DNA of 64,000 nucleotides. Origin: Flavobacteriales bacterium. Its GTDB lineage: Bacteria; Bacteroidota; Bacteroidia; Flavobacteriales_F; PHOS-HE28. The DNA lies in assembly GCA_016710015.1 (NCBI GenBank), contig JADJLR010000003.1, positions 62,001 through 126,000 on the forward strand. Direction: 5' to 3'. Under the pieces are notes generated by a model. That model saw only the letters and a list, made by a program, of their open reading frames with translations, did no database searches and was not told the origin of the DNA. Each line of letters begins with the position of its first letter. Position 1 is the stretch's first letter. A program made the translations under genes and the position numbers. Shown piece after piece: positions 1-8,732 of the stretch.

Positions 1-392
1 TCATCCTCCGCGCAGATCATGCCGTGGCTTTCTTGTCCGCGGATCTTGCTCTTCTTGATCGGAAAGCTGGTACCGTCCGGCAGATGGATGATGGTGCCCA
101 CGGTGGCCACCATGACCTTCTGTCCCACCCCTACATTGGGTGCTCCACAAACGATCTGCAGCATCTCCTCCTGCCCAACATCCACATGTGTCACACTTAA
201 CCGATCAGCGTCCGGATGCGGGACACACTCCACCACGTGGCCAACGACCACACCGGCCAACATGCCCTTCACCGGCTCGAATAATTCGACACTCTCGGTT
301 TCCAGTCCAGTGCTGGTGAGCACGTTCGCCGCTTGCTGCGGGGTAAGGTCCGTATCGATGTATTGCCGAAGCCAGTTCCAAGAGATGCGCAT
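1..392 (-). CDS. pheT: Phenylalanine--tRNA ligase beta subunit, N-terminal part (partial)
   Basis: Reading the minus strand from an ATG at 392 gives an uninterrupted frame of about 130 residues that leaves the window at base 1. It starts MRISWNWLRQYID and continues with a tRNA-binding (EMAP-II-like) fold carrying HPDADRLSV and QIVCGAPNVG, then KSKIRGQESHGM, all hallmarks of bacterial PheT. In the alpha2-beta2 enzyme this N-terminal domain helps hold tRNA-Phe while the alpha subunit charges it. The rest of the gene, including the B3/B4 editing domains, lies outside the window. A TATCTTCG promoter-like octamer lies 46 bases upstream. The family assignment is secure; only the extent is unknown. 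Confidence 0.93.
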   Translation of the reverse strand, partial: MRISWNWLRQYIDTDLTPQQAANVLTSTGLETESVELFEPVKGMLAGVVVGHVVECVPHPDADRLSVTHVDVGQEEMLQIVCGAPNVGVGQKVMVATVGTIIHLPDGTSFPIKKSKIRGQESHGMICAED

Positions 393-438
393 GATGATCG
401 CCGAAACCTCGACGAGGGGGATGGTCCAAAGTGGTCGG

Positions 439-446
439 CGAAGATA
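439..446 (-). promoter_or_regulatory. Bacteroidetes -7 promoter element for pheT
   Basis: The minus strand reads TATCTTCG, one base from TAnnTTTG and identical to the element upstream of pabB in this window. It sits 46 bases before the pheT start. No convincing -33 TTTG was seen. Confidence 0.4.
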
Positions 447-520
447 CCGAAGGGGGCGCGCCGCATCGCCGTAGTATGGGGAATCCACCGACTAGCGGAC
501 ACACGACCACTGGTCAAGGA

Positions 521-528
521 TAGATTTG
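521..528 (+). promoter_or_regulatory. Bacteroidetes -7 promoter element, possibly leaderless
   Basis: TAGATTTG matches TAnnTTTG exactly and ends only 5 bases before the ATG at 534. The transcript would therefore begin at or next to the start codon. It also argues for the start at 534 and against the longer upstream open frame. Confidence 0.5.
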
Positions 529-533
529 CTGCG

Positions 534-1736
534 ATGGAGTACATCGCGTTGGCCATACCCCTATTCTTCCTGCTGATCGGGTTGGAGTTGGCCTGGAGCG
601 CTTGGAAAGGCCGAAAGGTCTATCGGTTCAACGACGGGATCGCGAACCTGGGTTGTGGCATCGGCTCGCAAGTGGTCGGTGCGTTCACGAAAACGGTGGT
701 GTTCGCGGTCTATCTCTACCTGTATGACAATTGGCGGCTGTTCACGCTGGAGAACAGTATGCTCACGTGGCTCATCACTTTCTTGTTGGTGGATCTGCTG
801 TATTATTGGTTCCACCGACTGAGCCATGAGGTGAATTTCTTGTGGGCGGCACACATCGTACACCACCAAAGCGAAGAGTACAATTTGAGCGTTGCCTTGC
901 GCCAAAGTTGGTGGCAGGGGCTGTTCAGCTTTTGGTTCTATACACCCATCGCACTCTTAGGCGTCCATCCGCTCACGATCCTCACGGTGGGTGCGTTCGT
1001 TACCCTCTACCAGTTCTGGATCCATACCAAAGCGATCAAGGACCTGGGGTGGTTGGAATGGATCCTGAATACGCCGAGCCACCACCGCGTCCATCACGGC
1101 AGCGATCCGAAGTACATCGACCGGAACCATGCAGGAACGCTCATCATCTGGGACAAGCTGTTCGGCACATTCCAGCGGGAGGAAGAGGAACCGATCTACG
1201 GCATCACGACACCCCTGCGCACCTGGGACCCGGTGTGGGCGAACTTCCACTACTGGGCCGAATTGATCGCCTTGGCCCGCCGCTGTGGCGATTGGCGAGA
1301 CAAGCTGAGGGTCTTCGTGCAACGGCCGGGATGGCGACCTCAGGAATTGGGAGGCTTCGAGGGTCCGACGCGAAAGGATCGTACGCGATACAAGAAGTTC
1401 GATACCGAGGTCCCACGTCGTTGGATGTACTTTGCAGCGTTCCAGTTCGTGGTGTTGGTGGGTGTCACCGCATGGTTCCTGTTCCAGCAGGACACTATCC
1501 CGGAAATGTGGCAATGGGTGCTGGGTGCCACGATCCTGTGGTGGGTGATGGAATTGGGCATGCTCCTCGATGGCAGGCGCTTGGCCTTTCTTTCCGTGCC
1601 CTTGCGCTCTGCCTTGTTGGCCGTTGTGGCGTGGATGGTGCTGCCCACACCAATTGCACTGACCCTGACCGCTCTATTGCTCGTCGCGGCACTGCCTGCA
1701 GCACCTTTGGGTTTGAAGAATGCCGTTCGAGAGTAA
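534..1736 (+). CDS. Sterol desaturase / fatty acid hydroxylase family membrane di-iron oxygenase
   Basis: A 400-residue membrane protein of the sterol desaturase/fatty acid hydroxylase superfamily, which uses a histidine-bound di-iron site to hydroxylate or desaturate lipids. The histidine clusters are visible: HRLSH (residues 94-98), HIVHH (107-111) and HHRVHH (183-188), with a further His at about 199. Hydrophobic segments lie near residues 1-20, 43-62, 79-93 and 136-158, with several more in a C-terminal extension after about 320. The layout resembles alkylglycerol-monooxygenase-like bacterial members, but the substrate cannot be read from sequence. The frame is open upstream to 333, but 534 is preferred because the N-terminus becomes hydrophobic there and a promoter element immediately precedes it. 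Confidence 0.85.
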   Translation: MEYIALAIPLFFLLIGLELAWSAWKGRKVYRFNDGIANLGCGIGSQVVGAFTKTVVFAVYLYLYDNWRLFTLENSMLTWLITFLLVDLLYYWFHRLSHEVNFLWAAHIVHHQSEEYNLSVALRQSWWQGLFSFWFYTPIALLGVHPLTILTVGAFVTLYQFWIHTKAIKDLGWLEWILNTPSHHRVHHGSDPKYIDRNHAGTLIIWDKLFGTFQREEEEPIYGITTPLRTWDPVWANFHYWAELIALARRCGDWRDKLRVFVQRPGWRPQELGGFEGPTRKDRTRYKKFDTEVPRRWMYFAAFQFVVLVGVTAWFLFQQDTIPEMWQWVLGATILWWVMELGMLLDGRRLAFLSVPLRSALLAVVAWMVLPTPIALTLTALLLVAALPAAPLGLKNAVRE

Positions 1737-1848
1737 GGTCATCTGAAGATTCAAGGATCGTCTGCCGATCATCGGGCTGCGGTCATCGCAAGCACAGCAC
1801 CATCTGACGAAGAATGATCCGCAGCCGCGCTTGGCCGTGCCTCCTGCC

Positions 1849-1856
1849 TATTTTCG
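1849..1856 (+). promoter_or_regulatory. Promoter-like -7 element for the YhhN-family gene
   Basis: TATTTTCG (TAnnTTYG form) ends 10 bases before the ATG at 1867. It favours that start over a TTG at 1831, which lies upstream of the element. Confidence 0.4.
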
Positions 1857-1866
1857 CGTCCTATCC

Positions 1867-2598
1867 ATGGACATCCGCAGGAATACTCCGTTGAATCTCG
1901 GGCTTTACGGCCTGGCCACCTTGGGCACCATTGCTGGCGAAGTCACCGGTTCACATGTCGTCACCTACGTATGCAAGCCATTGATGCTGGTGATCCTGTC
2001 CAGTTGGTTCTTCTTCAACAGTCGGCGTGTAGGCGACCGATTCACCTTGTTGGTCCAAGCGGGGCTTTTCTTCTCCCTCGTGGGCGATATCGCGTTGATG
2101 TTCCAGCATGTGGACGATTTCAACTTCCTGATCGGACTGGGTGCTTTCATGATCGCGCAGTTGTGTTACGCCATGGGGTTCTTCCAGAACATTACGGACA
2201 TCGGCATGGCACGCACCAACATGATCGCCGCGGTGATCGCTGTAGGCATGGTGGCCTATGGCTACTTCTTCGCGAGCCGTTTGATCCGTGTAGTGGAGGA
2301 TCCCATCGCGATCCCGGTGGGCGTTTACGCCGCGTCCATCACCCTGATGAGCGTTGCGGCCGCCTTCCGTTTAGGGCGCACCTTTCCACGGAGTTTCGCA
2401 CTGGTCCTGATCGGCGCCTTGTTCTTTGTACTCAGCGATAGTCTGCTCGCTGTGGATCGATTCATGGAGCCACTGTCCCATTCGAAATGGTCCGTGATGG
2501 TCACCTATGCCATCGCACAAGTGCTTATCGCGGCAGGAGCATTGGAGCATGTGTTGGACCCCGAAGAGATCCGGCGCAAGGCAGCGCTGAGGAGCTGA
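1867..2598 (+). CDS. YhhN family membrane protein (putative lysoplasmalogenase)
   Basis: A 243-residue, almost entirely hydrophobic protein with about eight predicted membrane segments. The family signature is seen twice: LVGDIALMF followed by a Phe/Gly-rich helix with AQLCYAMGF, and a later GALFFVLSDSLLA. YhhN (TMEM86-like) proteins cleave the vinyl-ether bond of lysoplasmalogens in animals; the role in Bacteroidota is not established, so the activity is inference. It follows the sterol desaturase-like gene by 130 bases, and both are lipid-linked membrane enzymes. A TTG 36 bases upstream could extend it, but the ATG agrees with the promoter position. Confidence 0.8.
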   Translation: MDIRRNTPLNLGLYGLATLGTIAGEVTGSHVVTYVCKPLMLVILSSWFFFNSRRVGDRFTLLVQAGLFFSLVGDIALMFQHVDDFNFLIGLGAFMIAQLCYAMGFFQNITDIGMARTNMIAAVIAVGMVAYGYFFASRLIRVVEDPIAIPVGVYAASITLMSVAAAFRLGRTFPRSFALVLIGALFFVLSDSLLAVDRFMEPLSHSKWSVMVTYAIAQVLIAAGALEHVLDPEEIRRKAALRS

Positions 2599-2636
2599 GG
2601 TCGAATACACGTCCGGTTGCTGCGTCTGCTGAAAAC

Positions 2637-4751
2637 TCAACTGATCCGGCCCCACAGCGGCTTCCCTTTGGATCGCTCCGCAAGGCTTGTTGCAATGGCC
2701 GCGTGTTTCGGATCCCGCAACTCCGGGTCCAAGTCCAACAACCGGATGGCCACCTGACGCGCTTGCTGCAATAGGCCGGCATCCGCGATGAGATCGGCGA
2801 TGTGCAATTCTGGAAGGCCGCTTTGCAGAGTGCCCATCAGATCACCCGGTCCGCGTAGGCGTAGATCGGTCTCGGCGATCTCGAATCCATCATTGGTACG
2901 CACCATGGTCTCGATCCGCGTCCGCGCATCATTTCCGAGCTTCTCACCGGTCATCAGAATGCAGAAGCTCTGTTCACCCCCACGACCGACCCTCCCTCGC
3001 AATTGGTGCAGTTGAGAGAGTCCGAAGCGCTCGGCGTTCTCGATCACCATTACACTGGCATTGGGCACGTCCACGCCCACTTCGATCACCGTGGTGGCCA
3101 CTAGAACATTGGTCTCCCCTTTCTTGAATCGGGCCATCTCGTAGTCCTTCGTGGCCTGATCCATTCGACCGTGCAACATGCTCACGGCGTACTTCGGGAG
3201 CGGGAATCGCCGAGTGATACTTTCGAACCCATCGGTCAGGTCCTTCAGTTCTTGGCCATTCATCTTCTCCGGATCGGCCTCTTCGATCAGCGGGTACACC
3301 ACATAGATCTGTCGGCCTTGGGTGATCTCCTCCTCCATGAAACCGAACACGGCGTTGCGCGAGGAATCGTAGCGGTGTACGGTACGGATAGGCTTGCGCC
3401 CCGGCGGCAATTCGTCGATCACGCTGGTATCCAGATCGCCGTAGAGGGTCATGGCCAAGGTCCGGGGAATGGGTGTGGCGGTCATCACCAACACGTGCGG
3501 GGGCACGGCACTTTTCGCCCACAAGCGCGCCCTTTGCGCCACACCGAAACGATGCTGTTCATCGATCACCACCAGCCCGAGCCGTTGGAATACCACGCGG
3601 TCCTCCAGCAGCGCATGCGTGCCCACGATGAAGTGGATCGCGCCCGCTTTCAAGGCGGCGAGAATACTCTTTCGCTCAGCCGCTTTGGTGCTGCCTGTGA
3701 GCAACCGGACCTCAACAGGCAGACCCTCCAAGAATCGCGCAAGTGTGGCGTAGTGTTGTTGCGCTAGGATCTCGGTCGGCGCCATCAACGCACTTTGGAA
3801 TCCGTTGTCCAGTGCGATGAGCATACTCAAAAGTCCCACCAACGTCTTTCCACTTCCGACATCGCCCTGCAACAAACGGTTCATCTGGTGGCCACTTCCC
3901 ATGTCCTTGCGGATCTCCTTCACCACACGCTTCTGGGCACCGGTGAGTTCGAAGGGCAGGTGCTCCGTGTAGAAGGAGTTGAAATGCTGACCCACCGAGG
4001 TGAATACATTCCCGCGCAACTGGTGTTGCAATAACAACTTCTGTTTCAGGAGTCTCAGTTGAAGGAAGAACAATTCTTCGAACTTGAGGCGATGGATGGC
4101 GGCATCCGATCGGGCTTGATCCTGCGGTGCATGGATCTGCCGGAAGGCCATGTCGCGCGTTACACCGCCCAGCCATTCCACCAACTCACTGCTCAACGTC
4201 TCGGGTACATGTCCGGCCACCTGCTCCAAGGCCGTCTTTTGCAGCTTCCAGATCGCACGGCTGCCAAGTCCCTTCGCCGTAAGCTTCTCTGTTGTGCGGT
4301 ACACCGGTTGCAAAGCGGCCTCCAATCCTTTCTCCCACGTGGCGGCCAATTCCAATTCCGGGTGTGGGAAGTTGAATCGGCCTTTGAACACATTCGGCTT
4401 GCCGAAAAGGATGTATTCCTGCCCCGGTTTCAGCGATGTATGCAACCATCGTACGCCTTTGAACCAAACCAGTTCAACGCTACCACTTGGATCCGAGAAT
4501 GTGGCCGTCAGTCGTCGACCTTGCTTCTCGCCCATGGTGCGTAGCGGGCCCAACACACCGCGCAGTTGGGCTTGGGGCATCTCCTCGTGCAGTTCCGCTA
4601 CGCGATGGAATTTGCTGCGATCCACATACCGGAATGGGAAATGCTGCAACAGGTCGATGTACGTGTGTACATTCAACTCACTACGCAACAACTCGGCACG
4701 TTGTGGTCCCACCCCCTTGAGGTATTCGATCGGAGTGACCAGCGGATCCAT
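2637..4751 (-). CDS. recG: ATP-dependent DNA helicase RecG
   Basis: About 704 residues, the normal size for RecG, the branch-migration helicase that regresses stalled forks and processes Holliday junctions. The N-terminal wedge/OB region starts with YLKGVGPQRAELL, typical of the family. The helicase core shows Walker A GDVGSGKT (near residue 300), the DEQH box, MTATPIPRTLAMT, and the motif VI region LHQLRGRVGRGG. An in-frame ATG at 4772 is a possible longer start, but 4751 is chosen because a TACTTTTCG promoter-like motif lies immediately before it, and 4772 would lie upstream of that motif. The gene diverges from the membrane protein at 4793, with 41 bases between starts. Confidence 0.95.
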   Translation of the reverse strand: MDPLVTPIEYLKGVGPQRAELLRSELNVHTYIDLLQHFPFRYVDRSKFHRVAELHEEMPQAQLRGVLGPLRTMGEKQGRRLTATFSDPSGSVELVWFKGVRWLHTSLKPGQEYILFGKPNVFKGRFNFPHPELELAATWEKGLEAALQPVYRTTEKLTAKGLGSRAIWKLQKTALEQVAGHVPETLSSELVEWLGGVTRDMAFRQIHAPQDQARSDAAIHRLKFEELFFLQLRLLKQKLLLQHQLRGNVFTSVGQHFNSFYTEHLPFELTGAQKRVVKEIRKDMGSGHQMNRLLQGDVGSGKTLVGLLSMLIALDNGFQSALMAPTEILAQQHYATLARFLEGLPVEVRLLTGSTKAAERKSILAALKAGAIHFIVGTHALLEDRVVFQRLGLVVIDEQHRFGVAQRARLWAKSAVPPHVLVMTATPIPRTLAMTLYGDLDTSVIDELPPGRKPIRTVHRYDSSRNAVFGFMEEEITQGRQIYVVYPLIEEADPEKMNGQELKDLTDGFESITRRFPLPKYAVSMLHGRMDQATKDYEMARFKKGETNVLVATTVIEVGVDVPNASVMVIENAERFGLSQLHQLRGRVGRGGEQSFCILMTGEKLGNDARTRIETMVRTNDGFEIAETDLRLRGPGDLMGTLQSGLPELHIADLIADAGLLQQARQVAIRLLDLDPELRDPKHAAIATSLAERSKGKPLWGRIS

Positions 4752-4792
4752 GGCCGAAAAGTACTGTGCCAAGGCGTGCTACATTGGCGCAC

Positions 4793-6196
4793 ATGCGAAC
4801 GAAGGTCCTTCTTCTTCCCACAGGACCATCCGCTTGGCTAAGGAACTTGGTGGACGGACTGGGCATCGCCTTCGTAGCCTGGTTCGCCTTGCACTACGCC
4901 ACCCAGCGCATTTACGCGGACGCCGCCTACTTCCTGATGCAAGTGGCGGATCAAGGCAGCTTCCACGTGATCAATGGCCGGTGGATCATCGTGTTGACGC
5001 AATGGCTACCGGTGCTGGGCGCACAACTCGGCGTTTCCATGGCCGCGCTGATCACACTGTTCTCCTTGGGAAATGTGGTACTTCTAGTGCTGTGCTACGT
5101 TTTCGTTTCTATCCGATTGCGGGACCGGGAGTCGGGCACTGCGCTAGTGGCCGTGCAAGTAGTTGGCCTTGCACATGCTTTGTTCTGTCCCATTTTCGAA
5201 TTCTACTACGGTGCGCTATTACTCGTCGTGTTCCGAGCCGTATGGAAAACGGATCTCCTCTCGCCCGTGGTCCGTTGGTCCCTCCTGTCCGTCTTGTTCG
5301 TCCTGGTGATCTCGTCGCATTTCATGGGTCTGGTGGTGATGGGGCTGACCCTTCTACTGGATCGCGCCTGGGACCACAAGCGACTTGCGGCTTGGCTCGG
5401 TGTATTGCTGGTGGCACAATTGATCCAGCGCAGCCTCACCCTCTCGGCATACGAGGCCAACGCCTTCGGCAATGTCCTCTTGGGCTTGGAAAGGGCCGGG
5501 GTCGGGTGGGCTTTCGTACCCGGTAGGTTGTGGGCCAAATTCTTGCACACGCTGTTCCACTACCCGGATGTGCTCTTGTTCGGCCTATACATCGCAGTGG
5601 CCCTCATGCGTCGGAAGGATCGATGGGGTCTATTCGTGTTCATCCTAGGAGCGTTGACCATCTATACGGCCAGCACCTTGTATCTGGCGGACACGACCCA
5701 ATCCTACTACCGAGAGATCGTGGATCAGCCATTGGCCGTCTGGGTGATCCTCGTGCTATTCGCTCGGGGGACCGGCCCCGCACCTTCACGGTACGCGATC
5801 CCGGCATTGGTCTTTCTCGCCTTGACCTTCCGAATGGTGCGAACCAGCGAAGTCGCTGTTGCCTACGTAAAGCGAACGGCATTCATCGAAGAGCGCATTG
5901 CCACCGCACGTGCGATCGGGATCCAACGCGGACTGGTCTTGGAAGGGCCGGTCCTTCAACCATCTGGGCATGGGGTAGCACCACTTCCGTATATGAGTCC
6001 GATGGAAGCCTTGTTGCTTTCTGCTCGGCAAGGACCAGATTCGATCGTGGTACTGATACCATCCAAGGAAACCCACCCCACGCACGCTTTCACACAGCGC
6101 ATCGATTCATCCATGGCGCAATTCGGCATGGAATTCCCGACCGGGATAGGGCCGTATTTCAAGATGCCCACGACGAACTTCGAAGTACTTCGATAG
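4793..6196 (+). CDS. Polytopic membrane protein of unknown function
   Basis: A 467-residue protein with roughly ten hydrophobic segments between residues 18 and 350, followed by a soluble C-terminal tail of about 100 residues. An early YADAAYF motif after the first membrane helix is reminiscent of the acidic motif in the first loop of GT-C glycosyltransferases, but this is weak and I do not assign a function. It is divergent from recG; the start at 4793 lies 5 bases after TACATTGG, a one-mismatch version of the promoter element, hinting at a leaderless transcript. The frame is open upstream to 4766, but that would run into the recG start. A second large membrane protein with a similar mix of features lies at 10146. 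Confidence 0.7.
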   Translation: MRTKVLLLPTGPSAWLRNLVDGLGIAFVAWFALHYATQRIYADAAYFLMQVADQGSFHVINGRWIIVLTQWLPVLGAQLGVSMAALITLFSLGNVVLLVLCYVFVSIRLRDRESGTALVAVQVVGLAHALFCPIFEFYYGALLLVVFRAVWKTDLLSPVVRWSLLSVLFVLVISSHFMGLVVMGLTLLLDRAWDHKRLAAWLGVLLVAQLIQRSLTLSAYEANAFGNVLLGLERAGVGWAFVPGRLWAKFLHTLFHYPDVLLFGLYIAVALMRRKDRWGLFVFILGALTIYTASTLYLADTTQSYYREIVDQPLAVWVILVLFARGTGPAPSRYAIPALVFLALTFRMVRTSEVAVAYVKRTAFIEERIATARAIGIQRGLVLEGPVLQPSGHGVAPLPYMSPMEALLLSARQGPDSIVVLIPSKETHPTHAFTQRIDSSMAQFGMEFPTGIGPYFKMPTTNFEVLR

Positions 6197-6367
6197 TTGA
6201 CGGATCTCATGCTCATGTCGGACGCAAAAGGCGCATTCGGATCATTCCGTCGCTGAAGGGTTGGCGTTGGTGGTCCAAGAGAACATTTTCCGATTCGCCC
6301 TGGTCACCCAAGATGTGATCCGCTTCAGCGAAGGTGTAATGGACGATCGCCAACGATCTTCGGTACG

Positions 6368-6790
6368 CTACCACACACCGGGAAAGAGTCGGGCCACATT
6401 CGACATGCGTTGCGTATAGCTGGGATGCCTCGCAGTGAGTTGCCCCTCCTCATAGCGGATCTTGATGACCAGCACGACCGCACAGACGAACAGCGCCGCC
6501 CAGCGCAACGGTGATGGTGCGCCGAAGGTCACGGCCATACCACACAGCAGGACGGCGGTGTACATGGGATGACGCACGTAGGAATAGATGCCCATCGTAG
6601 AAAGTTGATTGCCGATCCGAGGGTCCGGCAGGATGGTGAAATTGCCCTTCCCCAAGGAGAGTGCCGCCCACAGGAACACCGCCAGACCAAGTCCGAAGAT
6701 GGACCACGCCCACCACGGCAGATCCCATCCACCACCGAGGAGGAGGAGGGCGATCATACTGAATTGACCGAGAACGAGCAACCGCGACAT
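6368..6790 (-). CDS. Isoprenylcysteine/phospholipid methyltransferase-like membrane protein
   Basis: A small (140-residue) membrane protein with three to four hydrophobic helices. The C-terminal half carries GIYSYVRHPMYT, then a helix, then YEEGQLTARHPSY and RLFPG, the usual signature of the ICMT/PEMT methyltransferase superfamily, whose members use SAM to methylate lipids or prenylated substrates in the membrane. The substrate is unknown. The start is taken at MSRLLVLGQF, where the hydrophobic N-terminus begins; an upstream ATG at 6835 would add 15 residues. The 171 bases on its downstream side (6197-6367) contain no convincing gene. Confidence 0.75.
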   Translation of the reverse strand: MSRLLVLGQFSMIALLLLGGGWDLPWWAWSIFGLGLAVFLWAALSLGKGNFTILPDPRIGNQLSTMGIYSYVRHPMYTAVLLCGMAVTFGAPSPLRWAALFVCAVVLVIKIRYEEGQLTARHPSYTQRMSNVARLFPGVW

Positions 6791-6841
6791 GGTGCAAAGG
6801 AAAGATGGGAACCACGACATGCGGCGATCGATCACCCCAGC

Positions 6842-7332
6842 ATGTACACCAGTGGATCGCGCAGTTCCATTCGCAACATCATCCGGCTATCCGAAGCTTG
6901 GCAGCGGATCCCCATCATGCTGCATCCGAACGAATTGAAGAACCTGCACGATCGGGCCAAGGAAGTGGAAGGTGCAGGCTTGGTCGCGGACCAAGGCACG
7001 TTATCTGCGAACCACGACTATTCATATTCCGCTTGAAAACCGCGATCCCTGCCGAGGCCTTGGACCGTATGGTGAGCCCGGATGATCTGGATCCGACCGA
7101 AGTCGCCGACACATTCGAATGGTCACGCAGCATCATGCCGAAGGATGCCGTTCAGCGATTCACGATCGACGCGGCCGAAGCGATGCTGCGCTATCACTTA
7201 GGAGACAAGGCCGATTGCGCCGCGCTGACGAAAAAGGCCACCGAGGCCGAAACTGAATTCAAACGGCAATACCCCGATCACATCGGGCGTTCGGAGTTGC
7301 AGTTGGTGCAGCGGTTCGTGGATAAGGGCTGA
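6842..7332 (+). pseudogene. Unknown gene apparently split by a frameshift
   Basis: Two consecutive protein-like stretches lie in different frames. The first (6842-7036, 64 residues) begins MYTSGSRSSIRN and includes MLHPNELKNLHDRAKEVE before a TGA. The second, in the frame one base back, has its first ATG at 7069 and ends at 7332 (87 residues); it includes SPDDLDPTEVADTFEW and YHLGDKADCAAL and is open upstream across the junction. The composition of both halves (charged, helical) and the seamless hand-over near 7020-7040 suggest one gene of about 160 codons broken by a single indel or a sequencing error. Two separate small genes remain possible. I do not recognise the family. Confidence 0.45.
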
Positions 7333-7357
7333 CCCTATTCCTCGTTCGGGGTCGTCC

Positions 7358-8626
7358 TCAGATCGCACCCATGCCCAGCATCAATGCCGGCTCTTCCATC
7401 ATGTCCTTGAAGGTATTCAGGAACTCGGCGCCAGTGACCCCGTCCACCACGCGGTGATCGCAGCTCAAGGTCACCTTCATGGTATGGCCCGGAACAACGG
7501 CACCGTTCTTCACCACCGCCTTTTCGATGATCCCACCGATCGCTAGGATGCAGGCATCCGGTGGGTTGATGATGGCCGTGAATTCGTCGATGCCGAACAT
7601 GCCCAAGTTGGAGATGGTGAAGGTGTTGCCTTCCCAATCCGCGGGCTGAAGTTTCTTTTCCTTGGCTTTCTTGGCCATGTCGCGCACTTCCGCACCGATG
7701 GCCCGCAACGGCTTGCCATCTGCGAAACGCACCACAGGAACAAGCAATCCTTCCTCCACGGCAACGGCCACGCCGATGTGGACGTGCTGGTTGAAACGGA
7801 TGCGGTCACCGAGCCATGAGCTATTGACCTTGGGGTGCTGGCGCAGCGAAGCTGCAGCTGCTTTGATCACCAGGTCATTGTACGAGATCTTCTCTGGCGC
7901 GATCTGCTTATTGATCGCTTCGCGCACGGCCATCGCACGCGACATGTCCATCTCGATGGTGAGGTAGAAATGCGGCGCACTGAACTTGCTTTCGGCCAAG
8001 CGCTTGGCAATGGTCTTCCGCATTTGGCTCACGGGCACTTCTTCGTAGCCTTCCACTTGAGGCACGAAAACCCCGGCTCCAGTGAAATTCTCGATGTCGC
8101 GTTTGGTCACCCGTCCCTCTGGACCGGTTCCGTGTACCCTACTGATGTCAATGCCTTTCTCTTCGGCAAGATTCCGGGCCAGCGGGCTAGCGACCACCCG
8201 ACCGTTGGAGGGTTTAGCAGGAACCGGCGCAGCTGCCGGCTTGGCTGCTGGCACAGGTGCTGAAGCGCTTTTCGCGACCGGGGCACTGACCTCAGCCACT
8301 GCTTCCTTCACCGGCTCCGGAGCCTTGACCTGCTCCTGCTTGGGTGCATTCGCAGCCGCCTCGGCGAGCAACTTGCTGATGTCCTCTCCTTCTTTGCCGA
8401 GCACGGCCAGCACGCTATCCACAGCCGCAGCCTTGCCTTTTTCCACACCGATATGCAAGAGCACGCCATCCGTGAAGCTCTCGAACTCCATGGTGGCCTT
8501 ATCGGTCTCGATCTCGGCCAACACCTCGCCGCTCTTCACCTTGTCCCCCACTTTCTTGTGCCACGCGGCCACCACTCCTTCGGTCATGGTGTCGCTCAGT
8601 TTCGGCATGCGTACGATCTCGGCCAT
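7358..8626 (-). CDS. pdhC: Pyruvate dehydrogenase complex E2, dihydrolipoamide acetyltransferase
   Basis: A 422-residue E2 subunit that moves the acetyl group from lipoate to CoA and forms the core of the complex. The lipoyl domain is at residues 1-80 with the lipoylated lysine in IETDKATMEFE. An Ala/Pro/Val-rich linker follows, then the E1/E3-binding domain (ASPLARNLAEEKGID through GRVTKRDIENF), and a catalytic domain from about residue 195 ending with the active-site DHRVVDG. Only one lipoyl domain is present. It lies 104 bases downstream of pdhA on the same strand; the spacer holds a short dispersed repeat. Together they give E1 alpha/beta-type activity with a beta subunit encoded elsewhere. 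Confidence 0.95.
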   Translation of the reverse strand: MAEIVRMPKLSDTMTEGVVAAWHKKVGDKVKSGEVLAEIETDKATMEFESFTDGVLLHIGVEKGKAAAVDSVLAVLGKEGEDISKLLAEAAANAPKQEQVKAPEPVKEAVAEVSAPVAKSASAPVPAAKPAAAPVPAKPSNGRVVASPLARNLAEEKGIDISRVHGTGPEGRVTKRDIENFTGAGVFVPQVEGYEEVPVSQMRKTIAKRLAESKFSAPHFYLTIEMDMSRAMAVREAINKQIAPEKISYNDLVIKAAAASLRQHPKVNSSWLGDRIRFNQHVHIGVAVAVEEGLLVPVVRFADGKPLRAIGAEVRDMAKKAKEKKLQPADWEGNTFTISNLGMFGIDEFTAIINPPDACILAIGGIIEKAVVKNGAVVPGHTMKVTLSCDHRVVDGVTGAEFLNTFKDMMEEPALMLGMGAI

Positions 8627-8690
8627 GGGCTAATTCGATTTATGTTTCTTCCCGCTGAGGACGCTGCTTCCAATGCTTCAGGTCCCCTTG

Positions 8691-8732
8691 AGGAATTCTC
8701 CGCGCCTTTGCGTCTCTGCGGTTCAGGAATTC
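8691..8732. repeat. Dispersed GC-rich repeat, copy A (between pdhA and pdhC)
   Basis: The 26 bases at 8699-8724 read, on the minus strand, as runs of CGCAGAGACGCAAAGGCGCGG. This is the same cgcaaagacgc-type unit seen at 9865-9937 and 59244-59309. The copy is bracketed by an 8-base direct repeat AGGAATTC (8691-8698 and 8725-8732), which looks like a target-site duplication and includes the last bases of the pdhA stop region. Confidence 0.6.

Noticed and set aside
842..1807. Long plus-strand frame overlapping the sterol-desaturase gene
   Set aside because: Out-of-frame shadow rich in Arg/Pro/His; the overlapping frame has clear histidine motifs and family matches.
6201..6419. Open plus-strand frame containing EGLALVVQENIFRFAL
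   Set aside because: It looks faintly protein-like in the middle but has no proper start, overlaps the end of the methyltransferase gene on the other strand and has no recognisable family. It could be a remnant.
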